DNA from: Takakia lepidozioides
Lineage: Eukaryota > Streptophyta > Takakiopsida > Takakiales > Takakiaceae
Length of the DNA: 64,000 nt
Direction: 5' to 3'
NCBI GenBank assembly: GCA_030704615.1
Contig: CM060732.1
Location: 31,849,053-31,913,052, forward strand
Shown here: piece after piece, positions 55,183-64,000 of the stretch
How the letters are laid out: every line of letters begins with the position of its first letter
How positions within the stretch are numbered: position 1 is the stretch's first letter
Translations under genes and position numbers: made by a program
Notes under the pieces: generated by a model
The model's database searches: none
The model's input: only the letters and a program-made list of their open reading frames with translations
Told to the model about the DNA's origin: nothing

Positions 55183-58100
55183 ATGAACCCGTCTGAAAAC
55201 ACCAACGATCAGCAAGGTGACCCAAACTGGGCAACAGAGAACTGGGACAACCCAGGTGCAGTTGGTGGCCTTGACCAGACCTCAAGGCCGTACTCATCCA
55301 ACCGGTTAGAGTGGGAGTGGGATCCAATGATTTTGGCACAGCATCCTGGGGGTGGGGGTTCAAACGAGGGCACTGATGGAGACCGCAAGAGCCAAATGAC
55401 TGCAGGTAAGATCCAGATGTGGTATCTCCTAATATGTAAACATATACTTGTATTGTATTTGCGACATATGGAGAAATTTATCTTCAGATGCGAATCTTTG
55501 TCGGCAGAATTTGAATATGCACATGCATGCATTGTGTACCGGTCAATATCACTGGAACACTGACAGATATGCTCCAGAATTGGCAGATTATCTGTCGGAC
55601 ATCCAGAATATGCATGTACATGCTTGGGATGATTGGGATGATTGTAGCAAATACAAAATGTCGTTGAAGTCTTTTGTAGTCACATTCAGGCTGTGGGATA
55701 TTTTGGGGAACTACAACTCTTGAGGCAAAAGCCTCCATAGAAATGTTGCAGCACTTCAACGGCATTGTTTTACCCTACCTGCTCACTTTACGCCTATCAA
55801 GTCCTTAGTACAGTTGAGAGTCTTCTCCAGATGTTATGGCAAGTAGATGCCAGCCAGCTTGTTCAGATCTCCTACACATTCTATTTTTTTCCTTCAGCAA
55901 TATAGCCATGGAGGATTGTTCCACAAGAAATTTAGCAGAGAAAGTAACTGAATTGGAAGTTTATCTAAATAAGCTGAAGTTGGGTGATTCTAAAGATTTT
56001 CAAAGGTGATCCCGCAGTCTATTAACAGTACTACCAGTTGAGGAGCTGCAAAAACATGTGTACCTAGAAATCTACAGTGCTATGCCATATTCATCAATCG
56101 TGGTTTCTCCTGTGAATGCATGATCAATCACCCAGGCACAATGTCAAGCCTTCGAGCCTACAACAACATGCTAGTGGCAGGCCTGCCCTCCAACTTCATC
56201 CACAATCCTATGGGGATCTTTAGTAGTTCTGGAATTCGGAGCTTTGGAGCGATGGAGAGCTCTGGTAATAATCCAACAACAGCTGCCCTTCACAATGTAC
56301 TTGGCTCATCCGGCATCCCAGGAATAGCAGCTTCGGGTGGGGCAGGAGGGCATGGTGAGATGCGAAGCTCATATGATCAGCGGCGCCGTGAGTTCTTTGC
56401 TGCCAGCATGCATGACCAGCATGTGGTGAAAAGAGAGGAGGTAAGAGTAGAGACCGAAAATATATTCAATTCAGGTGTATAAATGATCTGGCTATGGACT
56501 ACTATATGTTTGAAGTCAGAAATCTCAAGTCTCCATGACTTCACATGCAGTTTTACCTTGATTGCAGTGTAGTTACAAGAAATTAGTCAGTTTTGAGCCA
56601 TTTGACATTATTGCGGCTGTCAAGGATCTCAAAGACTAATCCCCAAGGTCGACATAGCAAATGATCGACATCTGGAGTGTAGAGAGAGACGACTTTGGCT
56701 GAGTGTAAATCTGGAGTACTCCTTTCTATCAGGGGTGTGCCAAGTCTTGGTCTCTGGTACCAGTTCCCATGTACCCTGTTAAACTTCAGGACATACTATG
56801 GCTATTATTTATGCCCAAATATATGTTAATAATGATTTTGTGCACCTTGGGCAACAACTAAAGTCTGACTGGTTAGTTGTTCAGTTCCATTCTGCAGCTA
56901 ATCCGATGTGCAAATGACAGAGGTTATGTTAGCAGTCTCACATTATTCTTGTTCTGTGATGCACCTTTATACTCACTACTCAAGTAATACAGACTGCACT
57001 GCACCTGAGAGCTTAAAAAGACTCTCAGAGGATTTCAAATAGCCTGGCTCAAACTTGATCTCACTCTCAGCTTGTTTGAGTAGACCGAGCTCTTACACTA
57101 TTCAATGGGTGTCATTCAAAGTAATTTGATGAATTATCTTCTGACACTGAATGCACTCCATGGCTGCTAGGTATGCGATGGCCATGGTGCTCGCATAGGG
57201 CTCAACCTTGGAGTGCGGACTTACTTCTCGACAGAGGACACTGCTGCAGGGCGGCTAGGAAAGAGACTCCGAGCAAATTCTCCTGGTTCACAGACTCCAA
57301 TGTGCCAGGCCGAGGGCTGCAAGGCTGATCTCAGCACAGCCAAGCATTACCATCGGCGCCACAAAGTGTGTGAGCTTCACTCAAAGGCCCCAGATGTCAT
57401 AGCTGGTGGCCACACACAGCGGTTTTGCCAGCAATGCAGTAGGTGTGTTTCCGCAACCAAGTGATGCCCAAGATTATATCACTTTTGAGCTCCTGAGCTG
57501 ATGGAAGCGACCAGATAATTGGCTAAAAGAGTCTAGCACTGTTTGAAATCTCAATGTCATGTTGGTGCTTTGGATGTATGCAATGTTTGCGACATCTTGT
57601 AACTTATATCACCCAGTCACTTGTTATGCGGAGGGTATGCAAACTTCAGATCTATTTTAGTCCACATTATACTTTTTTATTTCCATAGATGTTGGCGATT
57701 ATTTGAGGAGCTTCCAGCAGTTCAGCCTTTTGCTGTTCATGTAATTAAATATGTCATGAGCTGCTGTAAAATGTTTGAGTTTTCAACAGACTAACCTAGT
57801 AGTATGTTGTTCCCGTTTCTCAACAGATTTCACCTACTGGCTGAGTTTGATGAGGGAAAGCGGAGCTGTAGAAAGCGTCTGGCAGACCACAACAGGCGCC
57901 GCCGCAAGCCACAGCCCAGTGTTTCAACTGGTTGCACAATGGCCGAGTCCATTGCGAAGGGTGGTGATGATGGTGACCTCTCGGGTAGTAACCGTGCAAG
58001 TGGTGAGCAGCCTAGTACTCTGAAAGCTTTCCCACCAGTTTTTATTGTGAAATTGAATGACACTATCCTTGCTCATTCATTATCTTGGTATTAAGGCTCT

Positions 58101-59985
58101 AACTAAACATGAAAGCACTGCACTCCGTGGCTTACACTTTTTGAGTGGGAGGAGCAGATCCAAAGTCGATGCTCATGCACCTGAAAAAGTCTGGATCTCC
58201 TAGTTCTGCGTCACTCGAAGACTCCGATGAGAAACCTGGGTCTGCTGGGAACAACCTTCAGCTCCGCACATCCGGTGCTACATATGGAAGGACTCATGTC
58301 GACGACCAGCATATAACCCACAATGGGAGGCAGATGAGTTCCCAGCCCATGACAGGTTCCAATGTACAAGCATTGCTCTCTGCTATATCCCTCTCGCCAC
58401 CGGTCCCTCTCATGCTACAAAATGCCAAGCGCCAACTTACAATGGTGCCAGGGGGTACCAACCATGGACAGGATACCAGTGCTTACCAGCAGTACTTGCA
58501 GGTACCTAACGAGAGAAAAGGAGGGAGAGACTTGTAGTGTTGTCATGATGCAAATACTACATGGCTCAGAAAGGACATAAGAGAAGGACAGAATTGTATT
58601 TGAGATATAAAAGCTGCAGCAAACTGGGCTCTCTCTGGTCATTCTGGCTTTGATGGTTCACTTGGTGTTAAACAGACTTCATCTTCCTCTTTCTCAGTAC
58701 TGCTCGGTCATATTTCAAAGGAAAGAAACTTGCAAGCTGCTGCTGCATTTAGACCATTCTGCTTGTACTGGACCTTATCAACCCAGAGTGCTAAATAGTG
58801 GTGGAAAGGACCTGTATCTACTGTTCTCTATTTGTTTTGAAGTTCAAGCAGACACTCAGAAAGTTGGTTGGCCTGCACATCTACTGTCAATTACAAGAAT
58901 GGATGGCTGATTGCAGGGAGTTGGCGTAGGCCAGACCGGCCCTAATTTGTCCCTCTCTTCCCTAGGGGTTCAACTGGGGCTTGGAAACCAACCAGGGGCC
59001 CGTGACCCAGCACCAGGTGAGAGCTACAATGGGATGGAGCCCCATGCCCCCTGGTTACGGCCTATGAACTCCCGAGCAGATCTTGCTCAAGGAGTCTCCA
59101 GAACAGGCCCCACAAGCCTCCAGCATCTTATGTCCACTGACTCCAAAAGTGGGAAGCACAGCGTGACTTCAGTTTCAGCAAATTCCTCCAACTCTCAGGT
59201 AAACAGTTCCCCAACAGTTCCATGTTGGATCAGTCACGAGACGACTCTGCATGAGATTGGTAATAGGTGACGCAAGTATGGAATAAATTTGGCTCAAAAG
59301 TTGAATGGGTAGATCTGTGATGGGTTTAGCCAGACTAGCCAAATGGTCCGGCTAAACACTGTTGCAAGTTTAGCCAGAGCAGTCTATGGCTATCGGAAGA
59401 ATAGTTTGGACTGACTACACCCGCGAAGTGTAAGTAAATAAGTAGTCTTCTTGCTCTGTAACAATCATGCTTGCTGCAAGCTCCCCATGATGTACTCCAC
59501 TTCTTTCATAAATGCTATGATCACAGGATCCTGATCGTCAGGTATTCTCGCCATCCAATCAGAACCTGCTAGCGATGCAGACATCTTCTCCTGAGAGCCC
59601 TGAATGGATGCTAGGCAGTCTGGCGGGCGGCCAAAACCCACGTGATGGGTCGACCCATTTTGGGGCTTCCTCTTCCCTGCGTGATCTGTCTGCTAGGGTG
59701 CAGTTAGAGGGGCACCAAATGCTAGCCTTACTTGAAACGTCCACAATGCGGTCTGGAGAGGGGCCCAATTCCAGTAACGGTGGTGGAACGAATCATGCAC
59801 AGGGCACGCGTGGCCCCCTGGAGTTTCTGCAACAGCACAACACTGGGACGGAGAATGGTGGGGAAGATGGTCCAATCGGTACTGGTACTGGAGGCAGGGC
59901 TGACTTGAAGACTTACATTGAGCTCCAGGCAATGAGACCCTACGGGCCACCTTCCATCTATGACTCCCACCACAATCTATTGTAA
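55183..59985 (+). CDS. SBP-box transcription factor (SPL8-like), 7 exons
   Basis: Exons 55183-55405, 56136-56440, 57171-57442, 57827-58002, 58152-58501, 58917-59198 and 59527-59985. All GT-AG, joined frame 2067 nt for 688 residues. The first Met is MNPSENTN; no in-frame stop precedes it closely, so a longer 5' part is possible. Just before the domain is [18 protein letters not shown], as in SPL8 proteins. The SBP domain (about 219-294) has both zinc sites: [20 protein letters not shown] then KVCELHSK and [20 protein letters not shown], with the nuclear signal [17 protein letters not shown] overlapping the second. Intron 3 falls at CQQCSR/FH, the conserved SBP intron position. It binds GTAC-core DNA in the nucleus. 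The rest is disordered and Ser/Gly-rich. No canonical miR156 target in the exons, as expected for the SPL8 clade. Confidence 0.95.
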
Positions 59986-60134
59986 GCCGCAGCACACAAT
60001 CCATGATTTTTTGTCTCTGGTATGCTCCCGCTTCGCCTTTGTCTCAGCATCCTCCCCTCTCGTGGCATTGTTGAGATATTCCGTTAGTCTTACCATGAGG
60101 CACAAAAGTTAGATGACCTGTTGGTGTCAGCATT
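59986..60134 (+). other. Probable 3' UTR of the SBP-box gene
   Basis: From the stop codon to the LINE at 60135. No gene. The LINE sits 150 bp downstream of the stop, so it may lie in or just past the transcript end. Confidence 0.4.
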
Positions 60135-60586
60135 AGAAGAAATGAAATGAAATGGTGCTTTATAATGTCCACGGAAAGCTCATAGAGCTTATGGGACAAA
60201 ATGGAAGAAAACATGAGAGAGGAACAAATCCAGAAACCGAGAATAACAATTAATGTTCTAGCGATTGTCTAAGGGTGAAGGCCTCGCGCAGGTAGGCTGC
60301 CAAGCATTTTTGATCCTCATAGTGGAAGACATCAGTGAGAGTTTGGGTTCCACTGAATAAACAGTGGAATCTCCCACGGATCTCGTAGTATAGAGGGCAG
60401 TAGAAGAAGAAGTGTTCTTCAGTTTCAATTTCCTGGCTGCGCCCTATGCAAGCTGGACATAGGCGGTCCTCCCGTTGCAGGTTTTCCTACTGCCAGTCTC
60501 TATCCGTAGGTTGTGGGAACCCACCCTGAACTGCCCCAATGCCCTCAGGAGGGAAGGAGATAAGGATGCTGAAAGGTAATTTGGTC

Positions 60587-61153
60587 TCAAGATTCCATCA
60601 TCGCGGAGCACCAAGAATGTCTCTCTATAGAAGTGAGATTGGGTAGCTTCCAAGTTCTCTTGACATGTAATTCCATAAGCTCTCTCCTAATGAGTCTGTT
60701 GCGGTCATGTCTGGATGTGATGTCCACCTCATCTGGATTCATTGGTAATAGGAAAGCAGTAGAGAGTCCGTTGCGTTGAAATAAACTGTCCACTCGAGCA
60801 TACCAGGAGTTCCTGAAACCTGCAGCTTTCATAGATGTTGTGAGGGCCCTTGCCACGAGCCCCTTGGGTGGAAGGGCCTGTAATCTATGGAGAAAGATTG
60901 TAAGCCGGAAGAGGGCCTCGGATTGCAATGGTACATATGCGAACTCTGCACCTAGGATCTGAGATGGAGTTGTGCTCCTGGCGCCAAGCATTGCTTGGAG
61001 AAAAGATGACTGTAATGGTTCCAGAATTCTTTTCCCACCAGGAGACAGGGACACCAGGTGCCCAGAACTCACAACCATAGATGGTAGCAGGGCTGACGAC
61101 GGTGTCAAACAGCCACTTTTTGGTTGGGATGACGCAGATGTATTTGCTTGCAT
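60587..61153 (-). CDS. LINE C-terminal segment after RT
   Basis: 188-residue frame: VSLSPGGKRILEPLQSSFLQ, QILGAEFAYVPLQSEALFRL, RNSWYARVDSLFQRNGLSTA and RHDRNRLIRRELMELHVKRT. This helical stretch follows the RT in LINEs of this type and precedes the Cys/His motif (60410-60460). No separate function; part of the dead element. Confidence 0.75.
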   Translation of the reverse strand: MQANTSASSQPKSGCLTPSSALLPSMVVSSGHLVSLSPGGKRILEPLQSSFLQAMLGARSTTPSQILGAEFAYVPLQSEALFRLTIFLHRLQALPPKGLVARALTTSMKAAGFRNSWYARVDSLFQRNGLSTAFLLPMNPDEVDITSRHDRNRLIRRELMELHVKRTWKLPNLTSIERHSWCSAMMES

Positions 61154-61524
61154 TTGGCCTGAAGGCGGACGGAGGCCGCCTTACCTTTAGTCAATCTGTC
61201 CAGGGCAGTGGCTGCAAAGTGAAACTTGGGGGAGTGGATAACCAGACCCAGGTACTGGTATGATTTCACAATCTCAATTTCCTGCTGGTTGAAGATGAAT
61301 CTACGATCAGCCTGGCCATTGAAGACCATGATCTTGGTCTTGCTAAGATTGACTTGCATCCTATAGTCTTCGCAGAACTGTTCCAAAATTTTGAGATGGC
61401 GTTGCAGGAAGACCGGGGATTGTGCCAAAAGGGCAACATCATCAGCGTAGAGGAGATCTGATTGTGTTTGTCCCCCATCTAATGGTACCCCAACCCCATG
61501 GTTTTTTGATATGTAATTCTCCAA
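61105..61524 (-). CDS. LINE RT fragment with intact YADD
   Basis: 139-residue frame with SDLLYADDVALLAQSPVFLQ (both catalytic Asp present), FCEDYRMQVNLSKTKIMVFN, VKSYQYLGLVIHSPKFHFAA and a basic tail KAASVRLQAKCKQIHLRHPN. Palm-to-thumb part of a LINE reverse transcriptase. The upstream fingers and endonuclease are missing. It continues after a frameshift into 61153-60587. Confidence 0.88.
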   Translation of the reverse strand: MENYISKNHGVGVPLDGGQTQSDLLYADDVALLAQSPVFLQRHLKILEQFCEDYRMQVNLSKTKIMVFNGQADRRFIFNQQEIEIVKSYQYLGLVIHSPKFHFAATALDRLTKGKAASVRLQAKCKQIHLRHPNQKVAV

Positions 61525-61553
61525 GGCGTCAATGTAGATCCCGAAAAGGGTAA

Positions 61554-61620
61554 TGAAATGAAATGGTACTTCATAACATCTGCGGAAAGCAAGTACCGAG
61601 AGAGAGACGAAAGAGACACT
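61554..61620 (-). mobile_element. 3' tail fragment of another copy of the same LINE
   Basis: AATGAAATGAAATGGTACTT then CATAACATCTGCGGAAAGC, matching the tail of the neighbouring LINE at 60135-60180 (ATGGTGCTTTATAATG, then TCCACGGAAAGCT) with substitutions. It directly abuts the 5' truncation point of that LINE. Confidence 0.65.
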
Positions 61621-63780
61621 GTGTCTCAGGCTAGTTTGGTGCTACAGACTTCACATCAACGCAAGTCAGATTGCTGCTTATAGAAGTGGTATCACTTAGG
61701 ATAGAGCTGTATATTTTCAAACAGTCATAACGGACAGTTTTATGCTGGCATGGGCCACTTACGTTGAGGATCCTAGAGACGTGGTACTAAGTTCTCTCTC
61801 CCTTTCTTGCAGTAAGGCAACTAGGCTTTCCTTCATGTTGCCTAGGAATGTGTTACACTGCATCTCATGCTTTGCTTTCATCTATATAATCTCAAGCTCT
61901 GAGTTGTTGTCGTATGGGTCTCAGCAGGACTGGTTTTCCGTACGAGTTCCTGGTGTAGGACAAGACTGGCCATCGCGACGTCATCCAGCCTAGTGGCCTA
62001 CCTTCCTTACAGTTCTTAAGGCTCAACTCAGGGCAGTCTGAAGGCAACAAAGCTAGTGTAGACTTACAAGGTAGGAATTTTGGTAGCTACCATAGGTAAC
62101 TACTTGCTCTATGTGAAGCGGGTTTCTGCAGGAAACCATCAAACTAGTGCTTAAGTACTTCGAACGATAAGGGGAATCTCCTGGACAAGAACTCAGGGCA
62201 AATTCATTTATGACTTTGTCAACTTTCCCTTAAGTTAAATATATCAGTACTCTGATTTACTCATTGTTCATTATAGGGTCAGACGCATTACCTTGGAATT
62301 GCTCGCCTTCACGAATTTGGGGAGGTCTTCTGAACTTAAGATTACATGTGAAGAAGATGACAACACCTGAATAGGTCAAAATGTCTAGTTTCCTCGCGGA
62401 GATCTGACACATTGTTTCTTATGTACCTCACTGTACCTCATACGTCCATTTCTTATCTTCTGGATATGCAATGTTCACTTCCATACAATGTATCGATATG
62501 GATGATTCTGCAACAAATGATTCTGCAATCTATGGGTTGTTGTAGTTGTAAATTTTCTTGGAGTCTCTCTACCTGGATGGATATGGTCCATGGTTAACCC
62601 TTGCTCTCCATGATGCCCACACCCAGTGAAGAATTAAGTATCTCAGATCTCATGAGGAAACCGAACCTCAATATATCTGAAAAATACAAAGGCCACACCA
62701 ATCTAGAAAATTAATATGAATGTTTTCATCATCAGCTGTCCTCTGAGTGTGTTGTATGACAATCTCATGCATACGTTTGTAAGATGGCCACTTCATATAA
62801 TTGAGCAAGGGCTGCATGTACATCACCAACATGAGGGAATGCCTTAACCAGAAAAGGCCATGTAAAATGTGAACCCTCCTACTGTATTCACCACAGCAAG
62901 TCACTGGGGCTCATTTTGTTTCTGCTTGTCTGTCCAAGTGTCTCTCACAGGACTATCGATGATTGCTACATGTGTTGGTCATTACGTCCTTACTCCTCGA
63001 TTTCCATCAACAACAACATTATCACCTATCACCCTAAAACACTGTCATATGAGCCATTTAATTTCCTTCGCATGTCATTCCATTTGATCCTAAGTCATAC
63101 ATTAAATCGACCAAGTCCAGCTACTTGAAGACACGGGCAAAGAATAACTTAAGTGGAGAAAACGGGGCCATAGACAATCGGAGCAAGGAATTGACGGTAG
63201 TTTGATGACAGGGTTATCCGGAAGACATCTGATGCATAGAGGAGAATGAATTCATTTAACCGATCGTTATGAGTCAAAACCTCAGTGATAAAACACCCTT
63301 CTGTGATGTGTAGTACTATCATGTTTGAAACATAAGACTGACACCATTATCTTGCTGCCTCGTTCCAATCAAGCCATGACTGAGACAGGTCTATGGCCAA
63401 AAATGGGCAACCAAACATTAAACCCTTAATAACTGGAGTTGTCTGTCTCCTTGTGTATCCAAGGATTCTAAGCAGGGCAAATAGTGAATCCTTGGCCCTT
63501 GGACCATGGTCCATGATATGCCACTAGTACCGACAATCTTGTCGGAAATTACAGACCCTACTCACTATGCATGCATGCAGCACCGAAACCTGAGATGAGG
63601 CTTCATAAGTGGCCTCCACCACGCATTAGAAAACTTGCCAGGACCCTGAATCTGCGAGAAGACATAAGAAACATGTCGTGATTTTACTAAAAGTTCCAGC
63701 ACCCCATTTAAAATGTCAAATGAATCATCAAAGTTTGAGGTGCATAAACCAAAAAATCGAATCCCTACCTCTGAGCAGTA
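61621..63780. other. Intergenic, no recognisable gene
   Basis: Only short frames on both strands without motifs. No repeat recognised. Confidence 0.45.
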
Positions 63781-63783
63781 TAT

Positions 63784-64000
63784 CTACATCAAGTACTGCT
63801 TCTGTTCCTCTATATACCTTCTCAGTCCATCGATCACTTTCTCCGCTTCCTCGTTCCTCTTGTCAGCTAATGCTTCGATATTCTCATTCTCCTCTTTTAC
63901 TTCTTTCAGCTCCCTCTCCGCCTTCTCTTTGTACCTCTCGTCATCTACTGCAATCTTTCCAGTTGTGGCCGATTTGTAGGCAAGGAGCATATCGGACACC
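63784..64000 (-). CDS. Coiled-coil ORF, open at window edge
   Basis: Last 71 or more residues of a minus-strand frame that runs off the right edge: LLAYKSATTGKIAVDDERYK, AERELKEVKEENENIEALAD, EAEKVIDGLRRYIEEQKQYL then stop at 63784. Almost wholly charged with heptad-like spacing, so a coiled coil. Upstream sequence is outside the window, so family and start are unknown. It could be the last exon of a gene. Confidence 0.4.
   Translation of the reverse strand, partial: VSDMLLAYKSATTGKIAVDDERYKEKAERELKEVKEENENIEALADKRNEEAEKVIDGLRRYIEEQKQYLM

Larger units (their letters stand above)
60135..61553 (-). mobile_element. LINE of a second family, 5'-truncated, minus strand
   Basis: Minus-strand RT and C-terminal region: LFGIYIDALENYISKN, then LLYADDVALLAQSPVFLQRH (YADD active site intact), KTKIMVFNG and YQYLGLVIH; then a helical region (LSPGGKRILEPLQSSFLQAM); then a Cys/His motif EDRLCPACIGRSQEIETEEH followed by FFFYC near 60410-60460. 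It begins abruptly at about 61553 inside the RT, as in a 5'-truncated insertion, and ends at about 60138 in ATTTCATTTCATTTC. Frameshifts near 61130 and 60490. Different from the LINE family at 1-2530. Confidence 0.88.

Overview
The window looks like nuclear DNA of a land plant, most likely a seed-free lineage (bryophyte, lycophyte or fern; I cannot decide which). Evidence: two multi-exon genes with clean GT-AG introns (an SBP-box transcription factor, a family restricted to the green lineage, and an LRR receptor kinase), a PLS-type PPR fragment, and a dense mix of LINEs, tRNA-derived SINEs and Ty3/gypsy sequence. There is no bacterial gene organisation, rRNA or CRISPR.

Layout. 1-9341: minus-strand LINE remnants (1-2530, 5230-6622, and a 3' part at 8945-9341), a PPR fragment (3062-3364), a cluster of seven CACGTG boxes (4599-4977) and a four-copy array of units carrying tRNA-like A/B boxes (7400-8945). 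9342-21140: an 11.8-kb minus-strand Ty3/gypsy element inserted in a LINE, whose 5' side continues at 21141-22150. 23245-27845: a complete seven-exon LRR receptor kinase gene. 27846-36480: no convincing gene. 36480-49400: AT-rich repeat-rich DNA with SINEs, a TIR element, a split 44-bp minisatellite and coiled-coil ORFs of unknown family. 49450-55182: GC-richer upstream region. 55183-59985: a complete seven-exon SBP-box gene. 60135-61553: another LINE family. 61554-64000: a second LINE tail, little else, and the edge of a coiled-coil ORF.

Main discovery. The gypsy element reads, in its own direction, gag - protease - cytosine-5 DNA methyltransferase (DNMT3-like, motifs I, IV, VI, VIII, IX and X visible) - reverse transcriptase - RNase H - integrase - PHD finger. 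It therefore carries both a 5mC writer inside pol and a histone-reader-type finger at the integrase C-terminus, where other lineages carry a chromodomain. This copy is broken by frameshifts and in-frame stops, but its repeated termini differ at only a few positions, so it is fairly young and better copies may exist in the same genome.

The LRR receptor has an intact ectodomain and membrane segment but a kinase domain lacking the HRD Asp, catalytic-loop Asn and DFG Asp, so it is predicted to be a pseudokinase. The SBP gene resembles the SPL8 type and shows no canonical miR156 site in its exons. Exon coordinates for both host genes were derived by hand; every junction keeps the reading frame.
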